64,000 bases of DNA from contig OY970256.1 of NCBI GenBank assembly GCA_963715565.1, forward strand, positions 4,030,001 to 4,094,000, written 5' to 3'. The DNA comes from JACVRN01 sp963715565 (lineage in GTDB: Bacteria; Acidobacteriota; Blastocatellia; Pyrinomonadales; Pyrinomonadaceae). The notes under the pieces were generated by a model. It worked only from the letters and a program-made list of their open reading frames with translations. It made no database searches and was not told the DNA's origin. The position numbers and the translations under genes are program-made. Shown here piece by piece: positions 39,829-47,584 of this stretch. The first letter of the stretch is position 1; every line of letters starts with the position of its first letter.

Positions 39829-39837
39829 AATGCAAAG
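39829..39837. repeat. Left target-site duplication of the IS
   Basis: AATGCAAAG, identical to 40895-40903 on the other side of the element. Confidence 0.9.
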
Positions 39838-40894
39838 GGCGTTGTTGCATAAATAGCTACGGAGACGGCAGTGCTGGTAATCTTGATGTGTGACCAAGAA
39901 GAAAACCAAACGCACTTACCGTCTCCGCAACTGGAGTCAATATAACAAAGCTCTGGTCAGGCGTGGAAGTCTGACCGTCTGGCTCAGCCAAGATGTCCTT
40001 GCTGCATGGAATAACACAGCGCGCACGGGCAAGCGCGGCAAGACGGCCTTCTACACTGACACCGCTATCCTGTGCATGGCGACTTTGGAAGAGGTGTATG
40101 GCTTGCCCTTGCGCGCCACCGAAGGGTTGACGCGCTCGGTTGTCCGGCTGCTCGGCGTCGAATTGAGCGTGCCCTGTTACACGACGCTCTCGCGCCGTCG
40201 CCGATCCTTGGAAGTCGAGTTGCCGCGCCTTCGCAAGTCGGAGCCGTTGCACATGGTGGTGGATTCGACAGGCGTCAAGGTCTATGGCGAGGGCGAATGG
40301 ACAGTGCGTCAGCACGGATACACGCGTCGCCGCACATGGCGCAAACTGCATCTGGGTGTGGACGAAGCCACGCATGAGTTTGTCGCGGTTGTCGTCACAA
40401 CCAACTCGTTCAAGGACTCGCAGATGCTTCCCGACTTGCTTGAGCAGGTCGAGGACGAGATCAAGCAAGTGAGCGCCGATGGAGCCTACGATAGCCGCAA
40501 CTGTTATGACGCCCTGAGAGCGAGAGCAGCGCGGGCGGCGATCCCGCCGCAGAAGCGGGCACGTATTTGGCAGCACGGCAACACGAAAGCGGAAAGGCAC
40601 ATCCGCGATGAGAACTTGCGTGCCATCAGGCAAAAGGGGCGGAGACAGTGGAAGCGCGAGAGTGGTTATCATCGCCGTTCTTTGGCTGAGACGCAGGTCT
40701 TTAGAGTAAAGATGATCTTCGGCGAGCGGGTTAGTGCACGCAGTTTTGAGGGGCAGGCGGCGCAGTTGCTGGTGCGGTGTGCAACGCTGAACCGGATGAC
40801 GCACTTGGGAATGCCTGTGAGCTACGCCGTGTGAGCCACGGTTGATTCCAATTGTGGAAGAGACTGTGCTCATTTCGATTTATGCAACAACACC
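39838..40894 (+). mobile_element. IS5-family (IS903-like) insertion sequence, intact
   Basis: A 1057-base element with terminal inverted repeats GGCGTTGTTGCATAAAT (left) and GGTGTTGTTGCATAAAT (right, reversed), one intact transposase, and a perfect 9-bp target duplication AATGCAAAG. Length, ends and duplication size match the IS903 group of IS5. It inserted in the AATGCAA heptad repeat between the sigma factor and kinase genes, and looks recent. Confidence 0.95.
39890..40834 (+). CDS. IS5-family DDE transposase
   Basis: A 314-residue transposase. It has the DDE residues in VVDSTGVKVYG, SADGAYDS and the RESGYHRRSLAETQVFRVK block with the Y-(2)-R-(3)-E-(6)-K signature. The N-terminus (YRLRNWSQYNKALVRRGSLTVW) is the typical DUF4372/IS903 start. 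No frameshift is seen, so the element is probably active. Confidence 0.95.
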   Translation: MTKKKTKRTYRLRNWSQYNKALVRRGSLTVWLSQDVLAAWNNTARTGKRGKTAFYTDTAILCMATLEEVYGLPLRATEGLTRSVVRLLGVELSVPCYTTLSRRRRSLEVELPRLRKSEPLHMVVDSTGVKVYGEGEWTVRQHGYTRRRTWRKLHLGVDEATHEFVAVVVTTNSFKDSQMLPDLLEQVEDEIKQVSADGAYDSRNCYDALRARAARAAIPPQKRARIWQHGNTKAERHIRDENLRAIRQKGRRQWKRESGYHRRSLAETQVFRVKMIFGERVSARSFEGQAAQLLVRCATLNRMTHLGMPVSYAV

Positions 40895-40982
40895 AATGCA
40901 AAGTGCAAAATGCAAAATGATGAGTGAAAAGAAAATCCTGTTCTTAATTCTGCATTTTGCATTTTGACTTTTGCACTGCTTT
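40895..40982. repeat. AATGCAA heptad hairpin, right part (split by the IS)
   Basis: The repeat starts at 39821 (GATGAATGCAAAG) and resumes here: AATGCAAAGTGCAAAATGCA, then the complementary arm TTCTGCATTTTGCATTTTGA. The 1057-base IS sits within its left arm. Confidence 0.9.
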
Positions 40983-40983
40983 T

Positions 40984-43900
40984 ATGACCCCCGAGCGTTG
41001 GAAACAGGTTGAGGAGATATTTAATTCCGCTTTGGAGCACGCGGGCTCTGAACGGTCCAGCTATCTGGCGGTGGCGTGTGCGAACGACGACGCGCTGCGC
41101 AGCGAGGTCGAGCGCCTGCTGGCTTCTTACGAAGAGGCGGGCGGCTTTATAGAAGAGCCGCCGTTTAAGATTTCCAGCCGCTCGTCCGCCGAAAGGGAGA
41201 AGGAGAAAACCTTTCTGGTCGGCAAGCACGTCGGCCACTACAAAGTCATAGGGACCATCGGCTCAGGCGGGATGGGCGAAGTCTACCTGGCGCAGGACAT
41301 GAGATTAAATCGTCGCGTCGCGCTCAAGATTCTCCCTTCGGACTTGACCGCAGACCGCGACCGCCTGCGCCGCTTCGAGCAGGAAGCACGCGCCATCTCG
41401 GCGCTCAATCATCCGAACATCGTCACCATCTTCGAGATAGGCGAATCCGATATCGGTCGCTTCATAGCCATCGAGTTTATCGAAGGGCAAACCCTGCGCG
41501 CGATTGCCAACAACTCGCGCCCCGCGCACGACTCTATTATTCAACTGTGCAGCCAGATGGCGCGCGCACTGAGCGTGGCGCACGAGGCCGGTGTCGTACA
41601 CCGCGACATCAAGCCCGAAAACATCATGGTGCGGCCCGACGGATACGTGAAGGTGCTGGATTTCGGTCTGGCGCGGCTCTCCCCGGGCGGGGCCGCGCAG
41701 TATTCCGACGAAACCCTGCTTTATGATTCCGCTGTCCGCCTCTTCCAGAAGTCCGAAGCCATCACTTCGCCGGGGATGATTATCGGCACGATGCGCTACA
41801 TGTCGCCGGAGCAGGCGCGCGGCGAAATCACAGGCACGCCCACAGACATCTTTTCGCTCGGCATAGTCTTTTACGAGCTGGCGACGGGCTTTCATCCCTT
41901 CATGGCCGAGTCACAAATCAGCTCCATGAACGCCATCCTCACACAACATCCCATGCCGCCTTCGCGCCTCAATCCCGAAATCGGCGCATCCTTCGAAGCC
42001 CTGACGCTCGGCATGCTGGAGAAGGACGCGCGCCTTCGGCCCACTGCGACAGAGGTTGACGAAGTGCTGGCGAATCTTGTCGGCAGAAAACAGGTCAGGC
42101 TGGAGAGGCGCAACGCTTCCGCGACTGTTAGTCGCAACACCGTGGGACGCGAGCACGAGCGAGCGCAGATGCGCGCGAGTTTTGAAAAAACTGTGAACGG
42201 TCAGGGCTTGCTCGTCTGTGTGACGGGCGAGCCGGGTATTGGCAAGACGACGCTGGTGGAAGATTTTCTGAACGAGCTGGCGCAGGGCTCGGACATCTCC
42301 ACGGTGGCGCGTGGGCGTTGTTCCGAGCGGCTGGCGGGCGCGGAAGCCTACATGCCTTTTCTGGAAGCGCTCGACAATCTACTGCGCGGCGAAGCGGGCG
42401 AGCACGCCGCGCGCATCATGAAGCTCGTTGCGCCCACCTGGTACGCGCACGTAGCGCCGCACTCGAACGCCGCCGACGAAGTCAAGACAGACATCAAAAC
42501 GGCTTCGCAGGAGCGCGTCAAAAGAGAGCTGGCGGCCTTCTTCCACGAGATTTCCCAGCTCAAGCCGCTCCTCGTTTTTATAGACGACCTACACTGGGCC
42601 GACGTTTCGACCGTGGACATGCTGGCTTACCTTGCGAGCAAGTTCGAGACGATGCGGCTCCTGATTCTGACCACCTATCGCTCGTCGGATTTGCTGCTTG
42701 CCAAGCATCCCTTCCTGCAACTCAAGCGTGATTTGCAGGCGCGTGGCTTGTGCCATCAAATCATGCTCCAGTTTTTGTCGAGCGAAGACGTAGAGCGTTA
42801 TCTACAGCTTGAATTTCCGCGCAACACGTTCCCACGGGAGCTACCCGGCCTGATTCACTCAAAGACGGAAGGCAGCCCGCTCTTTATGGTTGACCTCGTA
42901 CGCTACCTGCGCGACCGCCACGTTATCGCAGAGCGCGACGGTGTCTGGCAGCTCGCGAAAAGTCTGCCCGACATGGATCACGAGCTGCCGCAATCCGTGC
43001 GGAGCATGATTCAACGCAAGATGGACCAACTGGATCAAGAAGACATGCGCCTGCTTGTAGCCGCGAGCGTGCAGGGCTACGAGTTTGATTCGACCGTCGT
43101 GGCCGAGGCGCTCAAGATGGACCCGGCGGACGCCGAAGAACGGCTCGAATATTTGAACCGCATACATTACTTCGTGCGCCCGCTCGGAGAAAAAGAGTTT
43201 CCCGACAAGGCGCTCACGCTCCGTTATCGTTTCGTGCACGTGCTATATCAGAACGCGCTCTACGGCACGTTGATGCCTACGCGCCGCGCTTCCCTGAGCG
43301 CTGCTGTGGCCGAAGCTTTAAGAACGCATTATCGCGAACAGGAGCCTGCGGTTGCCGCACGCCTCGCCGTCCTGTTCGAAGCGGCGCGTGATTTCGAGCG
43401 CGCGGCACACTGCTTTCTACTCGCCGCGCAACACGCCGCGCAGGTCTTTGCCAATCACGAAGTCGTCACGCTCGCCACGCGCGGCCTGGACCTCCTCAAG
43501 CTTCTGCCGGATACGCCCGCTACCTCGCGGCAAGAGCTGCTCTTTCACATCACTATGGGCGTGCCCTTGATGGCGACGCGCGGCTACGCTATGGCCGAAG
43601 TCGAGACGAACTACACGCGCGCTCACGAGCTGTGCCAGCAGTTAGGCGTTGACTCCGAACTGTTCCCCGTGTTGTCGGGCCTCTGGCTCTTCTACATGGT
43701 GCGCGAGGATTTGAGCAAAGCGCGCGAGTTCGCCGAGCAGGTCGTGGAGCTGGCCCAGAGCTGCGATGACATTTCGCTCAAGGTCGAAGCACACGCGATG
43801 CTCGGCGCGTCGCTGACGCATCTGGGAAATTTTGAAGAGGCGCTTGAGCAGTTGGAAAAGGGAAGCGCGCTCTACGAAGGGTTACCGCATCTGGCCTTTA

Positions 43901-44736
43901 CGGGCCACGACCCTGCGATGACGTGTCTGAGCTTCGCGGGCTGGTGTTTATGGAGTCTGGGCTATCCGGACAAAGCGCTGGCGAAAGCCGAAGAAGCGCT
44001 CGCGCTTGCGCGCAGGCTTTCTCATCCGCAGACATTAGCGCTCGCGCTCTTTATGACTTCGTTTGTGCACCTCCTCAGGCGCGAGTTTGAACAGAGCCGC
44101 AGGCAATCGGAAGCATCTATGGCCGTATCTTTAGAACACGAGCTGTTACAGATTCTGGCGTGGAGCAGCAGCCATCAAGGGTTCGCTTTGGCGATGCTGG
44201 GGTACGGCGAGAAGGGCATACGCCAGGCGCGTGAAAGCGTAGACCGCCAGCGCGCGATGGGGGCGGAACTGGCGCGCCCGAATTTTCTCTCGATGCTGGC
44301 GGAAGCCTCGGGTCGGTACAATCGCCTGGACGAAGGGCTTTCGACCGTGCGCGAAGCGATAGAGGTTGCCGAGCGCAAGAACGAGCGCGCGAAAGAGGCT
44401 GAGCTCTATCGCATACGCGGCGACTTGCTCTTGAAAAAGCTGCTGCTGCAAAAGAGTCCTCTGACCACGACGCCCGGCGATGATGCGAGCGACGAAGCGG
44501 AACGGCTTGTCGCAGAGGCCGAAGAGAGTTTCCTCAAAGCCATACGTGTCGCACAGAGCCAGAAGGCCAGGGGCTGGGAATTGAGAGCCACGGTCAGCCT
44601 GTGCCGCATGTGGCAGAAGCGCGGAAGAGACGAAGAAGCGCGGCGTGCGCTCTCGCAAATCTACGGCTGGTTCACCGAAGGCTTCGACACAGTGGATTTA
44701 AAAGAAGCCCATGCCCTGTTGGAAGAGTTGTCTTAG
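40984..44736 (+). CDS. Ser/Thr protein kinase with AAA ATPase and TPR domains
   Basis: A 1250-residue protein. It starts MTPERWKQVEEIFNSALE, the usual N-terminus of acidobacterial Ser/Thr kinases. The kinase domain (about 85-360) has GSGGMGEVYLA, the catalytic VVHRDIKPENIMV (Asp208) and DFGLARL. An AAA_16-type ATPase follows (Walker A GEPGIGKTTL with Lys421, Walker B LLVFIDDLHWADVS), and TPR helices fill the C-terminal 500 residues. No membrane helix is seen. This is the architecture of large signal-integrating kinases. It was probably once directly downstream of the sigma factor gene. Confidence 0.92.
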   Translation: MTPERWKQVEEIFNSALEHAGSERSSYLAVACANDDALRSEVERLLASYEEAGGFIEEPPFKISSRSSAEREKEKTFLVGKHVGHYKVIGTIGSGGMGEVYLAQDMRLNRRVALKILPSDLTADRDRLRRFEQEARAISALNHPNIVTIFEIGESDIGRFIAIEFIEGQTLRAIANNSRPAHDSIIQLCSQMARALSVAHEAGVVHRDIKPENIMVRPDGYVKVLDFGLARLSPGGAAQYSDETLLYDSAVRLFQKSEAITSPGMIIGTMRYMSPEQARGEITGTPTDIFSLGIVFYELATGFHPFMAESQISSMNAILTQHPMPPSRLNPEIGASFEALTLGMLEKDARLRPTATEVDEVLANLVGRKQVRLERRNASATVSRNTVGREHERAQMRASFEKTVNGQGLLVCVTGEPGIGKTTLVEDFLNELAQGSDISTVARGRCSERLAGAEAYMPFLEALDNLLRGEAGEHAARIMKLVAPTWYAHVAPHSNAADEVKTDIKTASQERVKRELAAFFHEISQLKPLLVFIDDLHWADVSTVDMLAYLASKFETMRLLILTTYRSSDLLLAKHPFLQLKRDLQARGLCHQIMLQFLSSEDVERYLQLEFPRNTFPRELPGLIHSKTEGSPLFMVDLVRYLRDRHVIAERDGVWQLAKSLPDMDHELPQSVRSMIQRKMDQLDQEDMRLLVAASVQGYEFDSTVVAEALKMDPADAEERLEYLNRIHYFVRPLGEKEFPDKALTLRYRFVHVLYQNALYGTLMPTRRASLSAAVAEALRTHYREQEPAVAARLAVLFEAARDFERAAHCFLLAAQHAAQVFANHEVVTLATRGLDLLKLLPDTPATSRQELLFHITMGVPLMATRGYAMAEVETNYTRAHELCQQLGVDSELFPVLSGLWLFYMVREDLSKAREFAEQVVELAQSCDDISLKVEAHAMLGASLTHLGNFEEALEQLEKGSALYEGLPHLAFTGHDPAMTCLSFAGWCLWSLGYPDKALAKAEEALALARRLSHPQTLALALFMTSFVHLLRREFEQSRRQSEASMAVSLEHELLQILAWSSSHQGFALAMLGYGEKGIRQARESVDRQRAMGAELARPNFLSMLAEASGRYNRLDEGLSTVREAIEVAERKNERAKEAELYRIRGDLLLKKLLLQKSPLTTTPGDDASDEAERLVAEAEESFLKAIRVAQSQKARGWELRATVSLCRMWQKRGRDEEARRALSQIYGWFTEGFDTVDLKEAHALLEELS

Positions 44737-44739
44737 AGA

Positions 44740-44941
44740 TTGTTTGATAAGTCCCCTAGGGACGGAATGTTTATAGTTTAACGTCAACAATCAAGAATCA
44801 AGCTCCGTAGGAGCGGCATGTGCTTTGTTTATTACATGCCGCTCCTACGGAGCTTGTTATGTTTTGTCGCCTGCGAGCTATAAACATCCTCGCTCCTACG
44901 GAGCTAAACGAATGACAGAGATTTTCAAAACAGCTTCTAAG
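44740..44941. repeat. CTCCGTAGGAGC palindromic element A3 (MITE-like)
   Basis: Inner arms CAAGCTCCGTAGGAGCGGCA and complement. Outer arms with ATGTTTATAG / CTATAAACAT. Right terminus TTTTCAAAACAGCTTCTAAG. The left CTCC arm is diverged (GTCCCCTAGGGAC). Confidence 0.88.
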
Positions 44942-45770
44942 ACTCCTTGTGCGCGAGGAAGAAGATTCTTCCGGTGTGATCTGTTAATCCTAAATCACGC
45001 TCGGCGTCGAAGATGGAAAACTTCCGAAAGCCTGCCTGCCTGAGCGCGCCCTTTATCTCGCGCATCGAATAGCACTTTTCCATAATCAACGCATCGGTGC
45101 GCCGCCACCCGTCCTGTTCCAGACGAAACATGGTGATGTCGTAGCGGCCTGTTCGCTCGCGCCTGTCATAGTGCCCGCGCAGGATTGTGGCTTCCGTTTC
45201 TTCCACGATGGAGAAATGCTCCGCCCAGTGTTCAAGAAAGCCTCGCTCCATATTCATGTCGAAGAAGAACAGACCCGCAGGCTCAAGCGCCTCGTAGACG
45301 TTCGACATAACGGCTTCCAATTCGCGCAAGGTCATCATGTGATTGAGGCTATCAAAGGTGGAGATGACGGCGTTGAACGCGTGCGTGTGTGTAAGAAAGC
45401 GCGCGTCCGCGAGGATAAACTGTGAGCGTGGAGCCGAGCTGCGCGCGTGTGCAAGCATTCGCTGCGAGCCGTCCAGACCCGTGACGTCGTAGCCTAAAGT
45501 TTCCAGACGCGCGACCGTGTAGCCCGTCCCACAGCAGAGGTCAAGAATCCGGCTCGCACTCGTGAGGCGTGGCAGGAGCAAGGTTTCTATGACGTGGAAA
45601 ATTGCGGGCGGGACTTCTTCGCACCAGTGCCGCTCGTAAATTTCCGCGAACGTGTCGTAGGCCGTGTAGCGCTCGTCGTGCGTCGCTTCCCTGTTTCCTG
45701 TGCGACTGCGCGCGTCGCTACTCTTCGGCTCAACAGCCGCCGCGCGTGCGCCCTGCGAATTCTTGCTCAC
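44937..45770 (-). CDS. Class I SAM-dependent methyltransferase
   Basis: A 277-residue enzyme. The SAM loop is SRILDLCCGTGYTVARLETLGYDVTGLDGS, followed by ILADAR and VISTFDSLNHMM. The methyl acceptor is unknown. It overlaps the RNase Z gene by four bases (ATGA), so the pair is one operon. The stop lies within the A3 repeat. Confidence 0.88.
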   Translation of the reverse strand: MSKNSQGARAAAVEPKSSDARSRTGNREATHDERYTAYDTFAEIYERHWCEEVPPAIFHVIETLLLPRLTSASRILDLCCGTGYTVARLETLGYDVTGLDGSQRMLAHARSSAPRSQFILADARFLTHTHAFNAVISTFDSLNHMMTLRELEAVMSNVYEALEPAGLFFFDMNMERGFLEHWAEHFSIVEETEATILRGHYDRRERTGRYDITMFRLEQDGWRRTDALIMEKCYSMREIKGALRQAGFRKFSIFDAERDLGLTDHTGRIFFLAHKES

Positions 45771-46708
45771 TTCGTTTTATCCGGGCGCGCGATTTCGACC
45801 GTCATGAAATCGCGCGCCATCAATGTATCTGGAAATATCGCTTGCGCTTCGTGCAGGAGAACTTCGGGCTCTACACTAGCGCCCGGTGCGTAACGCGGGC
45901 TGAAATGCGTGATGGCAAGTTGTCTCACTCCGGCTTCCAATGCCACGCGCGCGGCCATCGCGGTCGTGGAGTGAAGACTACGACGCGCAAGGTCTTCGTC
46001 CACATTGGCGTAGGTCGCTTCGTGCATCAAGAGGTCTGCGCCTTCGGCCAACTCGACGGCGCTCTGGCAGTAGATGGTGTCTGTGCAGTAGACGACCAAG
46101 CGCCCGCGCTTTGGTGGACCAGAGAACTCGCGCCCGTCAAACGTGCGCCCGTCGGGCAAGGTGACGGTCTCGCCCGCCTTGAGCCTGCCGTAGAGCGGGC
46201 CGGAAGGAATCGAGAGCGAGCGCGCACGCTCGACATCGAAAGTGCCCGGGCGGTCGCGCTCCTCCACGCGAAAGCCCCACGAAGGGATGCGATGCTTGAG
46301 CGAGCGACAGGTAACAACGAAGCTTTCATCTTCATAGACGAGGCCGTCTTCGACGACATGGATTTTCAAGTCGTAGCCGAAGCGTCCTTCGGAGAGACGA
46401 AAGCTTTCGCGCACGTAAGCGGCGAGTTCCGGCGGGCCGTAAACGTCCATGCGTGTGACGTGGCCCGCCATGCCGCAGGTGGCTAAGAGACCGGGGAGAC
46501 CGAAGAAATGGTCGCCGTGGAGGTGGGTGATAAAAATCCGCGTTATCTGGCTCAGCCTTAGGTCCGAGCGCAGGAGCTGTTGCTGCGTGCCTTCACCACA
46601 GTCAAAGAGCCACACCTCGCCGCGCTCCACCAACCGCAAAGCGACGCTCGAAACATTCCGCCGTCTGGTCGGCACGCCCGCGCTTGTGCCTAAAAAAGTT
46701 ATCTCCAT
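45767..46708 (-). CDS. rnz: Ribonuclease Z (tRNA 3' endonuclease)
   Basis: About 313 residues. It removes the 3' trailer of tRNA precursors. It shows the short-form RNase Z pattern: MEITFLGTSAGVPTRRRNVSS, DCGEGTQQQLL, the metal motif FITHLHGDHFFGLPGLL, the HRIPSWGFRVEE and DLLMHEATY blocks, and AITHFSPRY. ATG 46708 is preferred over GTG 46714. Its job fits a genome with many tRNAs lacking an encoded CCA, but it is an ordinary housekeeping gene here. Confidence 0.95.
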   Translation of the reverse strand: MEITFLGTSAGVPTRRRNVSSVALRLVERGEVWLFDCGEGTQQQLLRSDLRLSQITRIFITHLHGDHFFGLPGLLATCGMAGHVTRMDVYGPPELAAYVRESFRLSEGRFGYDLKIHVVEDGLVYEDESFVVTCRSLKHRIPSWGFRVEERDRPGTFDVERARSLSIPSGPLYGRLKAGETVTLPDGRTFDGREFSGPPKRGRLVVYCTDTIYCQSAVELAEGADLLMHEATYANVDEDLARRSLHSTTAMAARVALEAGVRQLAITHFSPRYAPGASVEPEVLLHEAQAIFPDTLMARDFMTVEIARPDKTK

Positions 46709-46732
46709 ACTCACGCATCAACTTACTTGAAG

Positions 46733-46883
46733 AAAGGTAAAAGGTAAAACGCAGGAAGCAAGGCAAAAGTAAAAAGGCAAAAGGTAAAAGTCAGGACAAA
46801 GCCTCACGGCTTTGAATTAATAATCTAGTATCACGCTGAAAGCGTGTCCGCACTTTTGCCTTTTACCTTTTGCCTTTTGCCTT
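46733..46883. repeat. Heptad hairpin repeat (GGTAAAA / GGCAAAA units)
   Basis: The left arm iterates AGGTAAA and GGCAAAA 7-base units; the right arm is the complement (TTTTGCCTTTTACCTTTTGC). A GC-rich inner hairpin (CACGCTGAAAGCGTG) sits in the loop. Confidence 0.88.
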
Positions 46884-47020
46884 GGAAGAAGGGGCTATGT
46901 ACAACGGTTGCCCGCCTGTGGTACGATGTTCCACGCTTGCAACAAAAGGCGCGGCACGGTTAATAAAGAACTGTAGCCCAGCGCCTCTGACCGATACCGA
47001 AAAAAGCGAGGATCAAACAG

Positions 47021-47485
47021 ATGTCTTTCAACAAAATTGTGGTCGTCGGCAATCTGGGCCGCGACCCTGAATTGCGATACACGCCGCAGGGCACAGCCGT
47101 CTGCTCCTTCACGATGGCTTCAAACGAGCGGCGCAAAGACAAAAACGGAATGCAGCAGGACGTGACGACATGGTTTCGTGTCACCGTCTGGGGCAAGCAG
47201 GCCGAGACCGTCTCGAAGTATCTCACCAAGGGCCGTAGCGTTTATGTAGAAGGCCGCCTGCACATAGAGGAATGGAGCGACAAGGAAGGCAAGCAGCGCT
47301 ACACGCTTGAGGTCAACGCCACGGACGTTCATTTCATAGACAGCGCCGGGAGCGGCGGAGGCGAAGGCATTCCCGTGCGTGCGGCGGCGCAGGCCGGAGG
47401 TGGACAAAACACACGGCTCGCAGGCGGCGCGCGCGGCCCGGCCACAGGCTCTGCCGACATAGAAGAAGACGAGATTCCTTTTTAG
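47021..47485 (+). CDS. ssb: Single-stranded DNA-binding protein
   Basis: A 154-residue OB-fold protein that coats single-stranded DNA. NKIVVVGNLGRDPELRYTPQGTAVCSFTMASNERRKD and VTVWGKQAETVSKYLTKGRSVYVEGRL are the standard core. The disordered Gly/Ala-rich tail ends in the acidic partner-binding tip EEDEIPF. It lies 100 bases before the intein-containing gene and may share its transcript. Confidence 0.96.
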   Translation: MSFNKIVVVGNLGRDPELRYTPQGTAVCSFTMASNERRKDKNGMQQDVTTWFRVTVWGKQAETVSKYLTKGRSVYVEGRLHIEEWSDKEGKQRYTLEVNATDVHFIDSAGSGGGEGIPVRAAAQAGGGQNTRLAGGARGPATGSADIEEDEIPF

Positions 47486-47584
47486 CACGCGAGGGCGCGC
47501 ACGGCACACATAGATGCTTAGTCATCAACGCGCGCGCCTCGCGTCTTAATATTTTTGTGCATCCGAGAATCCAGCCAGAGAGCC

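Noticed and set aside
39838..40894. The IS as part of a larger composite transposon with cargo
   Set aside because: Only one copy with its own 9-bp duplication is present; no second flanking copy or cargo.
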